Counted from the stretch's first letter, positions 1 to 9,597 are shown. The stretch: 64,000 nt of DNA from Maioricimonas rarisocia (GCF_007747795.1 NZ_CP036275.1:310001-374000); one strand, 5' to 3'. Numbers and translations: made by a program. Notes: generated from the letters alone by a model not told the origin.

Positions 1-2
1 TT

Positions 3-617
3 GCGATTGCAGCGTCGGTCGGCGTGGTGTCGATGGCCGGAGCGGCCGCCAACGCCGACTGCGGTTACGGCGGCTATGGTGGGGGCTACGACTACGGTGG
101 CTGCAGCGGCCACGGCTACGGCAGCTATGGATACGGTGGTTATGACCACAGTGACTATGGCTATGGCGGCTACGAACCCGACTACGGCTATGGCGGTTAC
201 GACTACGGTCACGGATACCATGACTACCATTCCAGTTACGGCGTCTACGGCAGCGGCCGCCCCCGGGCGACGGTCAGTCGCAGGCAGCCGGTTCAGCCGC
301 GCACCGTCGCACCGGCAAGTCCGCCAGCGGTGACTCGCCAGCCCGTCCCGTCGGTGCGGACCGTTCCGAGGACTCCGCCGGCAACGACGTTCCGAAGGGA
401 GTCTCCCTCGAGTGGCTTCCCGGGCTCGTTCAGCCGCACCCCGAACGCAGGTCGCAGCCCGAGCATCGGTGGAGGCGGCAACTCCGGCGGCGGGGGTGGT
501 GGCTCGCGGATCGGCGGAGCCGGTCAGGTCGACGGTACGCCGGCAGCCCGGACGAACCCGGTCACCGGTCAGCTCGAGACCGGTGTCATCCGCAACGGAC
601 AGTTCTTCCGTCGTTGA
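3..617 (+). CDS. Gly/Tyr-rich exported repeat protein, 5' end outside window
   Basis: The frame is open to the left edge. Before the first internal Met it reads a small-residue hydrophobic stretch (AIAASVGVVSMAGAAANA) that looks like the end of a signal peptide, so the true start lies upstream of this window. The visible part is about 205 codons. It begins with a low-complexity region built on GYGGY/DYGY-like units rich in Gly, Tyr, Asp and His, then a Pro/Thr/Arg-rich linker, a Gly-run, and a more ordered tail ending NPVTGQLETGVIRNGQFFRR. Gly/Tyr-rich exported proteins are often structural or surface proteins, but no family is recognised here. The stop lies about 190 bp before the CHAT gene on the same strand. 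Confidence 0.7.
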   Translation, partial: AIAASVGVVSMAGAAANADCGYGGYGGGYDYGGCSGHGYGSYGYGGYDHSDYGYGGYEPDYGYGGYDYGHGYHDYHSSYGVYGSGRPRATVSRRQPVQPRTVAPASPPAVTRQPVPSVRTVPRTPPATTFRRESPSSGFPGSFSRTPNAGRSPSIGGGGNSGGGGGGSRIGGAGQVDGTPAARTNPVTGQLETGVIRNGQFFRR

Positions 618-808
618 CCGGATCTGAGACGCCTGGCGCCATCCTCAACGCGAGATGGTGCCTGGCCCTCATGTCCCGTTTCTCCGTCTTGCAGTTTGTA
701 CGAGCGTCGACCCAGGTCCTGAACCGCCTCCGTGCTGAGCCGGCGGCCTCCTGCCACTCCTGCAGACGTCCGCGCGATTGCTGCGGACGTCGCGTCACGA
801 GCGAACTC

Positions 809-3490
809 ATGACCACCATGCAATCGACTTGCGTCGACATCACTGCCCGGCGAAAGCGTCCGCCAGCGTCGGTTGCCGCCGGCCTGATCCTCGCCTTCTG
901 CGGGGGACTTCCGGGCCTGCCACATCCAGTTGAAGCGGCCGATGCCGATCGGGTCGTCGCCCTCTATCAGCAGGGACTTGTCCTGTACGAAAAGGGGGAC
1001 TTTGCACGGGCCGCAGACGTGTTTGGCGAAGCGGTCTCCCGGGCCCCCGGCGCATTCGGTCGCGGTGAGCGCGGGCCGGTCCATATGGATACGGTCCGCC
1101 TGATGGAGTTCCAGGCGAACTGTTACCTGTCGAGCTTCGACCTGTTCCGCGCCGAGTCGCTCTATCGCGAATGCATTGAAGTGGCTCGGCAGGAAGAAGG
1201 ACCGCAAAGCGCGATGATCCATCGCTGCCTGGGCAATCTCGGCGTGCTGTACACCCGCCTGGCCCAGTGGGATCGTGCGGAAGAGCAGTTCCAGACGTCA
1301 CTTCGCAGCGACACCGACGCGGAGAACCGGGCGAGAACGCACCTCAATCTGGCCAGTATGTATCTGCTCAGCGATCAGACCGACCAGGCGGAGCGCGCCT
1401 ATCGGACGTCTTTCAGCTACTGGAGGTCGCAGAAGGGTGAAACCGCCCGGAAGCAGATGGCGTCCTGTCAGCACGGGCTCGGCATGAATGCGTTCAAGCG
1501 AGGCGACCGGAACCGGGCCGCCCAGCTCTTCCGCCAGGCACTCGCAACCCGTCGCGAACTGCTTCCGGCGAATCACCGCTTCGTCGCCCACTCAACCGAG
1601 ATGCTGGGAACGACTCAGGCGGTCCTCGGCCGGTCCGATGAAGGGATCGAGTTGCTGCGCGATGCCCGGCAGATGATGACGGCATTCTGGGGCACCAATC
1701 ACGTCGAACTGGCCGAGGTCGAGCATGAACTGGCGCTGGCGCTCGCCCGCAAGGGAGAGGCGGTGAACGCGGCTGAGGCAATGACGCGGTCGCGCCGCAT
1801 GTATCGTGAGTACATCGGTCGCATTCTGACCGGACTGTCGCAGGAAGAGCAGTTGCGATTTCTCGCCGAAGAACGAAACCGTTTCATGGACAGTCTCGCG
1901 CTCGCCAGGACGCATCGCCGCGAACCCCGCATGATCCAGGCGTCGTTCGACTGGGTGCTCAACGGAAAGGGGCTCGCCCAGGAGACGCTGGCAGAACGGC
2001 ACCTCCTTGCCCGCAATGCGGCGATCGATCCGGCACTCAAGTCACTGGCGTCAGAACTGAAGGCGGCACGTCAGCAATTGGCCGCTCTCAGTTCGTCCGG
2101 AAACGAGAAGGACGTCGCCGACACCGTCCGCCGTCTGAACGAGCGGGAGGCCGATCTGGCCCGGCAGCTCACGCTACAGTCCGGACCGGGGAACGGCACC
2201 GATCGCTGGGTGACGAGTGGACACATGCTGCAGGTGCTTCCTGAAGATGCCGCCCTCGTCGAATTCGCGTGGCTCGATCGGGAGGAACCGGCCGTCAGTG
2301 CATTTGATCGGCGCCCGCGCGACGGCCGACAGGGACGACTGGTCGCCTGGACCCTCGTCGCGAAGACGCGGACGGTCCGGCTCTACGATCTCGGGGCTGT
2401 CGACGAAGTGCTGCAGCGGGTCGAAGCGGTGCGGCAGCAGATCCGGTCGTCCGAGGATGACATTGCATTCGATCCCGAATCTGCAACCGAATCCATGAAT
2501 AAGTCGCTGAAGGAGGCCGCTCAACAGCTTCTCTGGCCGATGCTGCAGGACCTCTCCGATGCCGAACGGTGGGTCATCAGCCCCGACGGGCCCCTCTGGC
2601 TGCTTCCATGGAATGCCCTGATCACGCCATCCGGCAAGTATGCGGTCGAGGAGGCGACGATCTCGCTCGTGGTGTCCGGTCGACAGCTCCTCTGGGAACG
2701 CAGGCATTCGCCACGCGAGTACAGCGCCATCATGGCCGACCCCGACTTCGACCTCGCTCCGACCGCCGTGGCCGCGACGATCAATCGAGTGCAGACCTCG
2801 CGACCCGCGTCGTCGGCGACGCGCGGCGGCGAGTCGTTGCTGGCGGACTATCCGCGGGAACTGCTCCGACTTCGGGCCACTGTCGAAGAAGGCAAACACG
2901 CCAGCGAGATCATCGCAGAATCCCTCTCAGAACGCGTCTACTTCTATCGTCGAGAGCTTGCACTCGAGACCTACTTCAAGCTCATCCAGAGCCCGCGTAT
3001 CTGGGTCCTGGCGACGCACGGGTTTTTCCTTGACGGGACGACCTCCGCGTCAGGGCATGCCTTGCTGCGGTGCGGTCTCACACTCGCAGGCGCGAACCGA
3101 CGCGAGACGCAGGGCGGCGACAGCGACGACGGGATCCTCACCGGTCTCGAAGTTCTCGATGCGGACCTCCGCGGAACGGAACTCGTCGTGCTGAGTGCCT
3201 GCGACACTGCGGTCGGCGAAGCCACAATCGGAGAAGGCATCGCCGGCCTGCAACACGCCTTTCAACTCGCCGGGGCCGGGCAGGTCATCGCGACGCTCTG
3301 GAAAGTCCCGGATGCCGAAACGGCTTCCGTGATGAAGACGTTCTGGACCAGGTTGCCTACAGCGCGCGGTGCGTCTGCGGCCCTGCGGGCGGCACAACTC
3401 AGATTCATTGAGGAAGACCGTCGCAACGGTGGCTTCGCCCACCCGTGGCACTGGGCTGCCGCGCAGCTCTCTCTGCAGGGACCGCTCTGA
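809..3490 (+). CDS. Exported TPR-CHAT domain protein (caspase-like peptidase family)
   Basis: The start is placed at the ATG at 809 rather than the upstream TTG at 614, because residues from MTTMQST onward form a basic n-region, a hydrophobic core (VAAGLILAFCGGLPGLP) and an Ala-rich cleavage area like a Sec signal. Residues of about 50-380 form tetratricopeptide helices. The C-terminal ~170 residues are a CHAT domain. His737 in ATHGFF and Cys798 in LSACDT match the His-Cys dyad of this family, followed by GEGIAGLQHAFQLAGA and ATLWKVPD, which are hallmark CHAT segments. CHAT proteins are clan CD (caspase-like) peptidases, some activated by TPR-sensed signals. An exported form implies action outside the cytoplasm. 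It probably forms a transcription unit with the next two genes. The substrate is unknown. Confidence 0.88.
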   Translation: MTTMQSTCVDITARRKRPPASVAAGLILAFCGGLPGLPHPVEAADADRVVALYQQGLVLYEKGDFARAADVFGEAVSRAPGAFGRGERGPVHMDTVRLMEFQANCYLSSFDLFRAESLYRECIEVARQEEGPQSAMIHRCLGNLGVLYTRLAQWDRAEEQFQTSLRSDTDAENRARTHLNLASMYLLSDQTDQAERAYRTSFSYWRSQKGETARKQMASCQHGLGMNAFKRGDRNRAAQLFRQALATRRELLPANHRFVAHSTEMLGTTQAVLGRSDEGIELLRDARQMMTAFWGTNHVELAEVEHELALALARKGEAVNAAEAMTRSRRMYREYIGRILTGLSQEEQLRFLAEERNRFMDSLALARTHRREPRMIQASFDWVLNGKGLAQETLAERHLLARNAAIDPALKSLASELKAARQQLAALSSSGNEKDVADTVRRLNEREADLARQLTLQSGPGNGTDRWVTSGHMLQVLPEDAALVEFAWLDREEPAVSAFDRRPRDGRQGRLVAWTLVAKTRTVRLYDLGAVDEVLQRVEAVRQQIRSSEDDIAFDPESATESMNKSLKEAAQQLLWPMLQDLSDAERWVISPDGPLWLLPWNALITPSGKYAVEEATISLVVSGRQLLWERRHSPREYSAIMADPDFDLAPTAVAATINRVQTSRPASSATRGGESLLADYPRELLRLRATVEEGKHASEIIAESLSERVYFYRRELALETYFKLIQSPRIWVLATHGFFLDGTTSASGHALLRCGLTLAGANRRETQGGDSDDGILTGLEVLDADLRGTELVVLSACDTAVGEATIGEGIAGLQHAFQLAGAGQVIATLWKVPDAETASVMKTFWTRLPTARGASAALRAAQLRFIEEDRRNGGFAHPWHWAAAQLSLQGPL

Positions 3491-3579
3491 CGAACCACAA
3501 CGGGACATTCTCTGTCTCACGTTCTGAGAACCGGGACAGTTGACTCTCTCGCAGGTGACAGACGAGGAAACACAATACC

Positions 3580-4680
3580 ATGACGGATTTCGTCCCTTAC
3601 GTTCGATGGTCGTGCCTCACGCTCGTGCTGGCCTTCAGCCACTCCGCCGTCGCCGCCGAGAGCGTCAGTCTCGATAAGGCCCTGTCCGGCCTCGCCGGGG
3701 ACATCGCTGCGGCACTCCCACGATTCGGTGCCGAGTCTCTCGCCGTCGGTACGTTCACCGCACCGCCGCAGCTCGTTGCCAGTGGGGGGGCCGGGATCGC
3801 GAATCAGCTCACCGGGCACCTCGAGAAGGCAGGCGTTTTGATTGCCCGGCGGGCGAACGTCGGGCTTCGCGGACGCTTCTCGCTCGGCAAGACCGCCCGG
3901 GGCCAGGCGACTGCGACGATCACCGGAGAACTCGTCGACAACAGTGACCGGACGCTACTTTCGTTCTCGCGGCAGGTCGAGTCGGAGTCCGATATCGCGT
4001 CCATCACGGGCCTGACCTTCGAAGTCGAGGCCGACGCCCCGATCAAGCAGCGCTCCGAAGAGATCGTAGCGACAGTCGACAACCCGACCACGCATCTCGA
4101 CGGAACCGTGGTGCGGGCTCGCGACGGGAGTCCGTACGGAATTGAACTGCTGGTGAAAGACCCCGGCGGATCGTTCAGTCCGCGTCCCGGAGTCCTCGAC
4201 GACGGTCTGGCCTTTGTGGATATCGCCGTCAACGACATTTACCGGATCCGGCTGATCAACGACACCGATTACGACGCGGCTGCCCTGGTCACGATCGACG
4301 GTCTCAGCATCTTCGCGTTCAGCGATCATCCAGAGTACAAGCACTTCATCATTCCAGCTGAGAGCTCGGGCACGATCAGGGGTTGGCACAAGACGAACCA
4401 GAAGGTCAATGAGTTTCATGTCAAGGATTACGCCGACAGTGCCGCGGCCCAGCGACTGATTGATTCCAGCCAGGTGGGAACGATCACGGTCAGTTTCTCG
4501 GCGGCCTGGCCGCTTGACGGCGACCCGCCGCCGGACGAGCCGGGTCGTGTGCGTGGGCCCGATGGGAAGCGAGCGACGGCTGTGGGGCGTACCGTCGAGT
4601 CGGTCTCCGCGGAAGTCAAACGCGAGGTCGGCCGTCTCCGGGCCGCGGTAAGCCTGCGGTACGACAAGCCGGCCGAGTAG
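3580..4680 (+). CDS. Exported protein with FlgO/CsgG-like N-terminal region
   Basis: This 366-aa protein has a Sec-type signal (CLTLVLAFSHSAVAAE). Residues of about 28-145 resemble FlgO/CsgG-type lipoprotein folds: an initial amphipathic stretch (DKALSGLAGDIAAALPRFG), a strand AVGTFTAPP, then IANQLTGHLEKAGV and a strand-rich ITGELVDNSDRTLLSF section. The second half has a beta-rich module with LAFVDIAVNDIYRIRLIND and ALVTIDGLSIFAF, then a Pro/Asp-rich tail. I believe this second module is shared among planctomycete hypotheticals, but I cannot name a family. An AGGAA-like Shine-Dalgarno lies 5' of the ATG. It starts 89 bp after the CHAT gene and ends 87 bp before a cytochrome gene, so the three may act together in the periplasm. 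The function is unknown. Confidence 0.75.
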   Translation: MTDFVPYVRWSCLTLVLAFSHSAVAAESVSLDKALSGLAGDIAAALPRFGAESLAVGTFTAPPQLVASGGAGIANQLTGHLEKAGVLIARRANVGLRGRFSLGKTARGQATATITGELVDNSDRTLLSFSRQVESESDIASITGLTFEVEADAPIKQRSEEIVATVDNPTTHLDGTVVRARDGSPYGIELLVKDPGGSFSPRPGVLDDGLAFVDIAVNDIYRIRLINDTDYDAAALVTIDGLSIFAFSDHPEYKHFIIPAESSGTIRGWHKTNQKVNEFHVKDYADSAAAQRLIDSSQVGTITVSFSAAWPLDGDPPPDEPGRVRGPDGKRATAVGRTVESVSAEVKREVGRLRAAVSLRYDKPAE

Positions 4681-4767
4681 CCTGTCACGTATTGCGCTGA
4701 TGGCATACGAAAGCGCCGGCTTCTGCCCACCACGATCCACATTTACCGACACTTCGATGGGTGCCCC

Positions 4768-6510
4768 ATGTCCAGGACGATACATATCGCGTGCGTGCTT
4801 CTGCTGCTGGCCCGCGTGACGGAAGCGGAGGGCACCGTTCGTCCCGACCGGCTGGCGCAGCAGGGTTACGGCCTGCTCAAGAAGTTTTGCGCGCGTTGTC
4901 ATGGCGACTCGTTCGCTGTGACCGGCCTGGATGTCTATGACCGCAGCAGCCTTGTTGACGCCGGCTACATTGCGGACGGAGATCCCGACAACTCCGGGAT
5001 CTGGCAGCGGGTGGGCGTCGAGAAAGACATGCCCCCCGAGGATCAGCCGCAACCGTCCTCAGAGGAAATCGCTCTGCTGCGGACGTGGATCCTCGACGGT
5101 GCGAAGTTTCCGGTCCTCGACACACGGTCGCCGGTAACGCTGGTTGGCATGTACGAGGCGATGCATGACCATTTGCAGAACACTCCGATCGAAGATCGAC
5201 CATTCCTGCGGTTCTACACGTTCGCGAATCTCAACAACCATCCGGCCGGCGTCACGAATGACGAGTTCCGGCTCTATCGGGCAGCTCTCAGCAAGGCGAT
5301 CAACGGCCTCTCGTGGAAGGCGGAGATCGTGCGCCCGGTTGCCGTCGACGAGCAGCAGACTCTGTTCGCGATCGATCTCCGCGACTACGGCTGGGAAGAC
5401 GGGCTGTGGACCGAGATTCTCCGGCACTATCCGTACGGACTGCGCCATGACCAGTCCGCCGATGACCGGCTGCAGACGTTGGCAAACCGTGTCATCGAGA
5501 TGACCGGCACGGAGAACCCGTATCTCCGCGGAGACTGGTTCGTCGCTCATGCGACGCGACCGCCGCTGTATCACACGCTTCTGGGACTGCCGCAGACCAC
5601 TGCCGAACTCGAGGACAAATTGAGCGTCGACGTCGTCGCCGACTTCCAGAACGATCGTCTCCAGCGGGCCGGGTTCGCCACGAGCGGCGTCTCGAATCAG
5701 AACCGCCTCGTCGACCGGCACCGATCCGTGCATGGAGTCTACTGGAAGAGCTACGACTTCAAATCGAATGTCGGTCGCGGCAACCTGTTTCAGTTTCCGC
5801 TCGGTCCGGAGTTCGAGAACAGCTCGTTCGCCAGGCATGCCTTCGAGCACGACGGCGGTGAGATTATTTTCAGCCTGCCGAACGGACTGCACGGCTATCT
5901 GCTGGTTGACAGTGAAGGCAACCGGATCGATGAGGGACCGATCGACGTCGTCAGCAACGCGCTCAAGACTGGAGGTACGCCGGTCGTTATCAACGGAATG
6001 TCATGCATGGCTTGTCACAAGCATGGAGTGATTCCGTTTCAAGACACGCTGCGTGAGGGAGCGGGCATCTTCGGGAAGGCACGCGACAAACTGGGACGCC
6101 TCGTGCCGCCACAGAGCGAGATGGACCGGTTCCTGCAGCGGGATCGCGAACAGTTTGTGACGGCACTTGGCGAAGCGGTTGGTGAGTTCCTGCAGGTTGG
6201 CGATGACAGCGACAGAGATCTGCAGAGCTTTCCCGAGCCCGTTTCGGCGGTCGTCAGCCGCTATCAGGCCGATCTTGGCCCGGAAGCCGTCGCCGCGGAG
6301 TTGTGGCTGAAGAATCCAACTGAGCTTCAGCGGCTCGTCGAGAACAGTTCAAGACTCCGGACTCTGGGACTTGGTCCGCTGGCACAAGGTGACACAATCA
6401 AGCGGCAGTCATGGGACGCCCTCTCCGGGGGCGTATCGACGTTTCAGTTGAGTGCCGGTGAGCTCGACATCGGAACACCGCATCGCGTGTTCGGTACGAC
6501 CGTTGACTAA
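4768..6510 (+). CDS. Exported di-haem cytochrome c domain protein
   Basis: This 580-aa protein has a signal peptide (IACVLLLLARVTEAEG) and two CxxCH haem c sites: C41-A-R-C44-H45 near the N-terminus and C413-M-A-C416-H417 in the second half. The first lies in the pattern of the Planctomycete cytochrome C domain (FCARCHGD, then KDMPPED as a likely methionine-bearing segment and LRTWILDGAKFP). The second lies in a long region not recognised beyond VINGMSCMACHKHG. It probably carries electrons in the periplasm. Its association with an exported CHAT protein and a FlgO-like protein is the interesting feature. It is not one of the classical DUF1549/DUF1553 cytochromes, which are larger and paired with DUF1501 genes. 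Confidence 0.8.
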   Translation: MSRTIHIACVLLLLARVTEAEGTVRPDRLAQQGYGLLKKFCARCHGDSFAVTGLDVYDRSSLVDAGYIADGDPDNSGIWQRVGVEKDMPPEDQPQPSSEEIALLRTWILDGAKFPVLDTRSPVTLVGMYEAMHDHLQNTPIEDRPFLRFYTFANLNNHPAGVTNDEFRLYRAALSKAINGLSWKAEIVRPVAVDEQQTLFAIDLRDYGWEDGLWTEILRHYPYGLRHDQSADDRLQTLANRVIEMTGTENPYLRGDWFVAHATRPPLYHTLLGLPQTTAELEDKLSVDVVADFQNDRLQRAGFATSGVSNQNRLVDRHRSVHGVYWKSYDFKSNVGRGNLFQFPLGPEFENSSFARHAFEHDGGEIIFSLPNGLHGYLLVDSEGNRIDEGPIDVVSNALKTGGTPVVINGMSCMACHKHGVIPFQDTLREGAGIFGKARDKLGRLVPPQSEMDRFLQRDREQFVTALGEAVGEFLQVGDDSDRDLQSFPEPVSAVVSRYQADLGPEAVAAELWLKNPTELQRLVENSSRLRTLGLGPLAQGDTIKRQSWDALSGGVSTFQLSAGELDIGTPHRVFGTTVD

Positions 6511-7231
6511 CGTTCAGCAGACCGTCGCGACAGGGCTGTCGAGCCCGACAGCACAGCTGGCGGAGGGAATCACAACCGGCCCAGGCCCGACCCGCGTTCG
6601 GGTGCTTCCGACCAACGAATTCGTATTCGCGCAGCCAATCGAGATGGAAGTGCCCTGGCATGAAGCCGGTGAATTCTGAGTGAAGTCCACTCTCACCGGC
6701 TGATACCCGATGTCCGTCCAGTCGGATATGGTGCTCTTTCTATGAAAGACGAACAAGATCATGCTTCCACTGGTGGAAATTCGTACGGGGACGCCCTCCT
6801 GCCGGTGCTCGGACGATCCTGTCGCCGCGCTGACGGAAATGTTCGTCGATGTTATTCAGCCGGGCCGTACCGAGGCTGGACAACAGCCCGCGCTTCGGCC
6901 GGAGTTCATGAAGCCCCACGGTGTAGCACACGGCCGATTCAAGTTCCCGCCCCGTACAGAAACGATTGACACGTGTCGCTCGGCGGAAAAAGAGCGAACA
7001 CGAGCGTCGGGGCGGCGACGGGCGTGCACTGAATAAGCCGAGCGTGAAATCTTCGTTATCTCCGCTGCCGCAAAGCCTTTCGGCGATCCCGCCCGATCTG
7101 CCTGCGCTCTCTGTCTCTCTGTTGAACACCCCCCGCTCGTTGAACGCCACGTTCTCGCACGGGCCACCGTTCCACACTCGATCCGATAACTGTGCTGGCT
7201 GAGGGAGGCGGAGTGAACGGTCTTGTTACTT
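6511..7231. other. Intergenic region, no convincing gene
   Basis: This 721-bp region lies between convergent genes. Short open frames exist on both strands but lack ribosome binding sites, domain signatures or normal third-position GC bias. A perfect 10-bp palindrome GACACGTGTC sits at 6968-6977. No T-run terminator was found for either flanking gene. Confidence 0.5.
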
Positions 7232-8599
7232 TCACTCTGGTTGCGTCTCCTCGCGGAGTTCGCGGGCGACAGTGAGGTAGTAGTTCCGTGCCGTGGCATT
7301 GACCATATTGTGAGCGAGTCCGGTTAGTGCATCGGCTTTGATGCCTTTCGCGTCGGAATCATCGTGGTTGGTTGCCAGCAGGTAATCAGCCAGTTGTGCG
7401 GCCCACTGGTGGTCACCCGCTGCAATTGCGTCTCTGGCTGCTGCCCGAAGCTCCTCATGTCCTCCGGCCAGTTTGGCGATTCGCTCCGCTTCGGCTTTGG
7501 GCGGCAGCGGAAACAGATTCGTTGCATTGCCATCGAACCAGCCGAGATAGCTGTTGAAGACTGTGCGGACCCCCCAATCCGGATGACCGTAGAACGGCTG
7601 CAAGTACTCCTTGCCAGCGAGGCGTTCTGGGAGTTGCACGTACTCGACCAGTTCGTCGGGCGTCAGGCCCTTGTTCATCCCCTCGACGGTCTTGTCGTGA
7701 ATGTACTGCACCGCATCGCGGTAGTCGGCCAGTACCTGCTTGACCTCGTCTGCTCCGACAACCGGATTCGTGTGACCGCCGACCAGGGCATGCGCGTCGT
7801 TCTCAGCCATTCTGCCAAGACTCTCGGCCCACAGGCGAACGCTGCGATTGGGCGTGCCGCGAATGGCGTACAGATTGGGGAACGATCGATAGAAGTTGTC
7901 GCCAGCAAACAGGACTTTGCCTGCCGGATACCAGACAAAGACGCCATCGTTGGTTTCACCTGGTGCTGCGACGAGTTCGAGCTCCACACCTGCGACTGTG
8001 ATTGTCTGGCGTTCGCCTTCCAGGAAGCGATTTGGCTTCGTGGCTTCGCCGTCGGAGAACACTTCGCCACCACGTTTCGGATAGCGAACCGGCGCGACGC
8101 CATTGTTGATGCGTTGATCCGGTGGCAGCTTGAATCCCGCCTGTCTCGCCCCTCGCACGTTCTGAAAAGTCAGCCCGCCGGCCTTCCACGGCCGGGCTTC
8201 GCTGCCAAAGTTGACGTGTGCCCAGATATCCGGACGCTCGGCCCCCAAAAACGCCGGGGCTCCCCCGGTATGGTCTCCGTGCGAGTGCGTGTAGATGATG
8301 GCTTTGACCGGCTTGTCCGTGATCCTGCGAAACGCTTCGGCGATTCTCTCAGCGGATTCGCCCATCATTCCGGTATCAACGAGCACAACGCCGTCGTCGC
8401 CGACGATCATTGAGACGTTTGACACGCTGTAGCCGACGGCAACGTGAACATTGTCGGCGACTTCGACAATCTGCTCTTCGAACTGTTCGTTCTGCCGAGT
8501 CAGTTTCCGGGTCGCATCATTCTCCTGAGCGACCGACATACTGACACCTGCGAGTGAGATGAAAAGAGAAAGGGCGAGTGTCGGAGTTGTTCTGGGCAT
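7232..8599 (-). CDS. Alkylsulfatase-like metallo-beta-lactamase fold hydrolase
   Basis: This 455-aa exported protein (signal ALSLFISLAGVSMSVAQ) belongs to the SdsA1/BDS1-type class III sulfatase group. The metal site THSHGDHTGG lies at about residue 105. A second metal segment follows (LVAAPGETNDGVFVWYP, then LFAGDNFYRSFPN), and GGHTNPVVG comes next. The helical dimerisation region is present, ending AHNMVNATARNYYLTVARELRE. Full-length family members are about 630-660 aa and end in an SCP2-like sterol-carrier domain. This protein stops before it, so it is a natural short form, with no frameshift remnant visible downstream. It is the last gene of a minus-strand operon with DoxX-like and MarR genes. 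It probably cleaves alkyl sulfate esters or a related substrate. The family call is strong; the exact substrate is not known. Confidence 0.85.
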   Translation of the reverse strand: MPRTTPTLALSLFISLAGVSMSVAQENDATRKLTRQNEQFEEQIVEVADNVHVAVGYSVSNVSMIVGDDGVVLVDTGMMGESAERIAEAFRRITDKPVKAIIYTHSHGDHTGGAPAFLGAERPDIWAHVNFGSEARPWKAGGLTFQNVRGARQAGFKLPPDQRINNGVAPVRYPKRGGEVFSDGEATKPNRFLEGERQTITVAGVELELVAAPGETNDGVFVWYPAGKVLFAGDNFYRSFPNLYAIRGTPNRSVRLWAESLGRMAENDAHALVGGHTNPVVGADEVKQVLADYRDAVQYIHDKTVEGMNKGLTPDELVEYVQLPERLAGKEYLQPFYGHPDWGVRTVFNSYLGWFDGNATNLFPLPPKAEAERIAKLAGGHEELRAAARDAIAAGDHQWAAQLADYLLATNHDDSDAKGIKADALTGLAHNMVNATARNYYLTVARELREETQPE

Positions 8600-8621
8600 G
8601 TCGGTTCCTTTGGGGGCAGCT

Positions 8622-9074
8622 TCAGTTCTTTGCGAGGTGGCTTGTCAGGTTTTCCTGCATCTTGCGGAGAACGTTCTGCGTTGCGTCGAGTTCTGACTTT
8701 GAAATACCGTTGAGGGCAATTCGTCGAAGCTCGTCCACCAAGGGGAGCACCTTCTGCAATCTCTGCTCGCCCCGGCGGGTCAATCTGATCATCACGATAC
8801 GCGCGTCTGCACTCGATGCGTTCCGCTCAACCAGTTGATGCTCGACAAGTCGATCCAACTGTCTCTTCACCGTCGTTGGATCACGAATCATCAGCGTTGC
8901 CAGTTCGTTCATGCTCAGTGGGTCGCTGGCATCCGACAGCGTGATCAGCGTCTGCGTTTCCTCGGGCGAGAACGGCCAGTCTGCGCTCTTCAGTACCGCC
9001 GACATTCCAGACCGAATCAGATAGGCGACCCGTCCAATGGCGAATCCCGGCGAGGATTCTGAGTCAAAGTGCAT
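8622..9074 (-). CDS. MarR-family transcriptional regulator
   Basis: This is a 150-aa winged-helix regulator with the MarR layout: an N-terminal dimerisation helix, a helix-turn-helix around LSMNELATLMIRDPTTVKRQLDRLVEHQLV, the wing segment NASSADARIVMIRLTRRGEQ, and C-terminal helices. The start is placed at the second of two adjacent ATGs because GGAGG at 9080-9084 is 5 nt from it and only 2 nt from the first. The coding start overlaps the end of the DoxX-like gene by about 11 bp, indicating translational coupling. It probably represses its own operon through the dyad at 9598-9610. Confidence 0.88.
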   Translation of the reverse strand: MHFDSESSPGFAIGRVAYLIRSGMSAVLKSADWPFSPEETQTLITLSDASDPLSMNELATLMIRDPTTVKRQLDRLVEHQLVERNASSADARIVMIRLTRRGEQRLQKVLPLVDELRRIALNGISKSELDATQNVLRKMQENLTSHLAKN

Positions 9075-9522
9075 CATCACCTCCGGCCAGTTCCCTGGTC
9101 GAATGATCGCCGGGCTCGGCAAAGATCGGGCGATACCAGTCAAAGTAGCAGTAGAGGAGGAACGCGCAGGCTGCGAAATCGGGAAGCCCGATCGCGAGGT
9201 ATTTGTGGGCGAAGAGTGTGACATACAGCAGGATGTTGAAGGCATACGGCAGCGACATCAGGACGGCGAGCGGCGCCGTTCGCGGGAAGAACATCAATCC
9301 GCCCGCAATCGCTTTGAACAAGCCAACCCAGAAGATCAGATAGCCCGTTTCCTCAATCGCCATCATGAATCGGCCGACATCATCCGGCGTTTCATCCACC
9401 GGATAGCCGCGCATGGCAAGGCTCATCGTCATGATTCCGGTGCCAAACAAGAATAGTGCGAAAAGGAGCCGTACCCCCATCGCCAGACGGGGAAATCGAA
9501 CGTTGCGTGTTTCCAGGGACAT
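9064..9522 (-). CDS. DoxX-like four-helix membrane protein
   Basis: This 152-aa integral membrane protein has about four hydrophobic segments (GVRLLFALFLFGTGIMTMSL, LIFWVGLFKAIAGGLMFFP, LAVLMSLPYAFNILLYVTLF, FAACAFLLYCYFDWYRP), typical of DoxX/DoxD-like quinone-linked proteins. The start is taken at the ATG at 9522; a GTG one codon upstream is possible. It is the first gene of the operon with MarR and the alkylsulfatase-like hydrolase. DoxX-like proteins next to MarR regulators often respond to redox or organic-compound stress, so a detoxification role is an inference. Confidence 0.72.
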   Translation of the reverse strand: MSLETRNVRFPRLAMGVRLLFALFLFGTGIMTMSLAMRGYPVDETPDDVGRFMMAIEETGYLIFWVGLFKAIAGGLMFFPRTAPLAVLMSLPYAFNILLYVTLFAHKYLAIGLPDFAACAFLLYCYFDWYRPIFAEPGDHSTRELAGGDDAL

Positions 9523-9597
9523 CACATCTGCATCATGTTTGAGCCAGCAGGACCAGGCAATCAGATTGAGGCCCTCGCCTCACCTTTCGCCCATTAC

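Noticed and set aside
6740-7177. Possible ~145-codon minus-strand gene in the 6.5-7.2 kb gap
   Set aside because: No ribosome site, no domain, and competing frames of similar length on the other strand.
7232-8599. Beta-lactamase or glyoxalase II assignment for the MBL-fold protein
   Set aside because: The dimerisation helices and the GETNDGVFVWYP segment fit alkylsulfatases, not those families.
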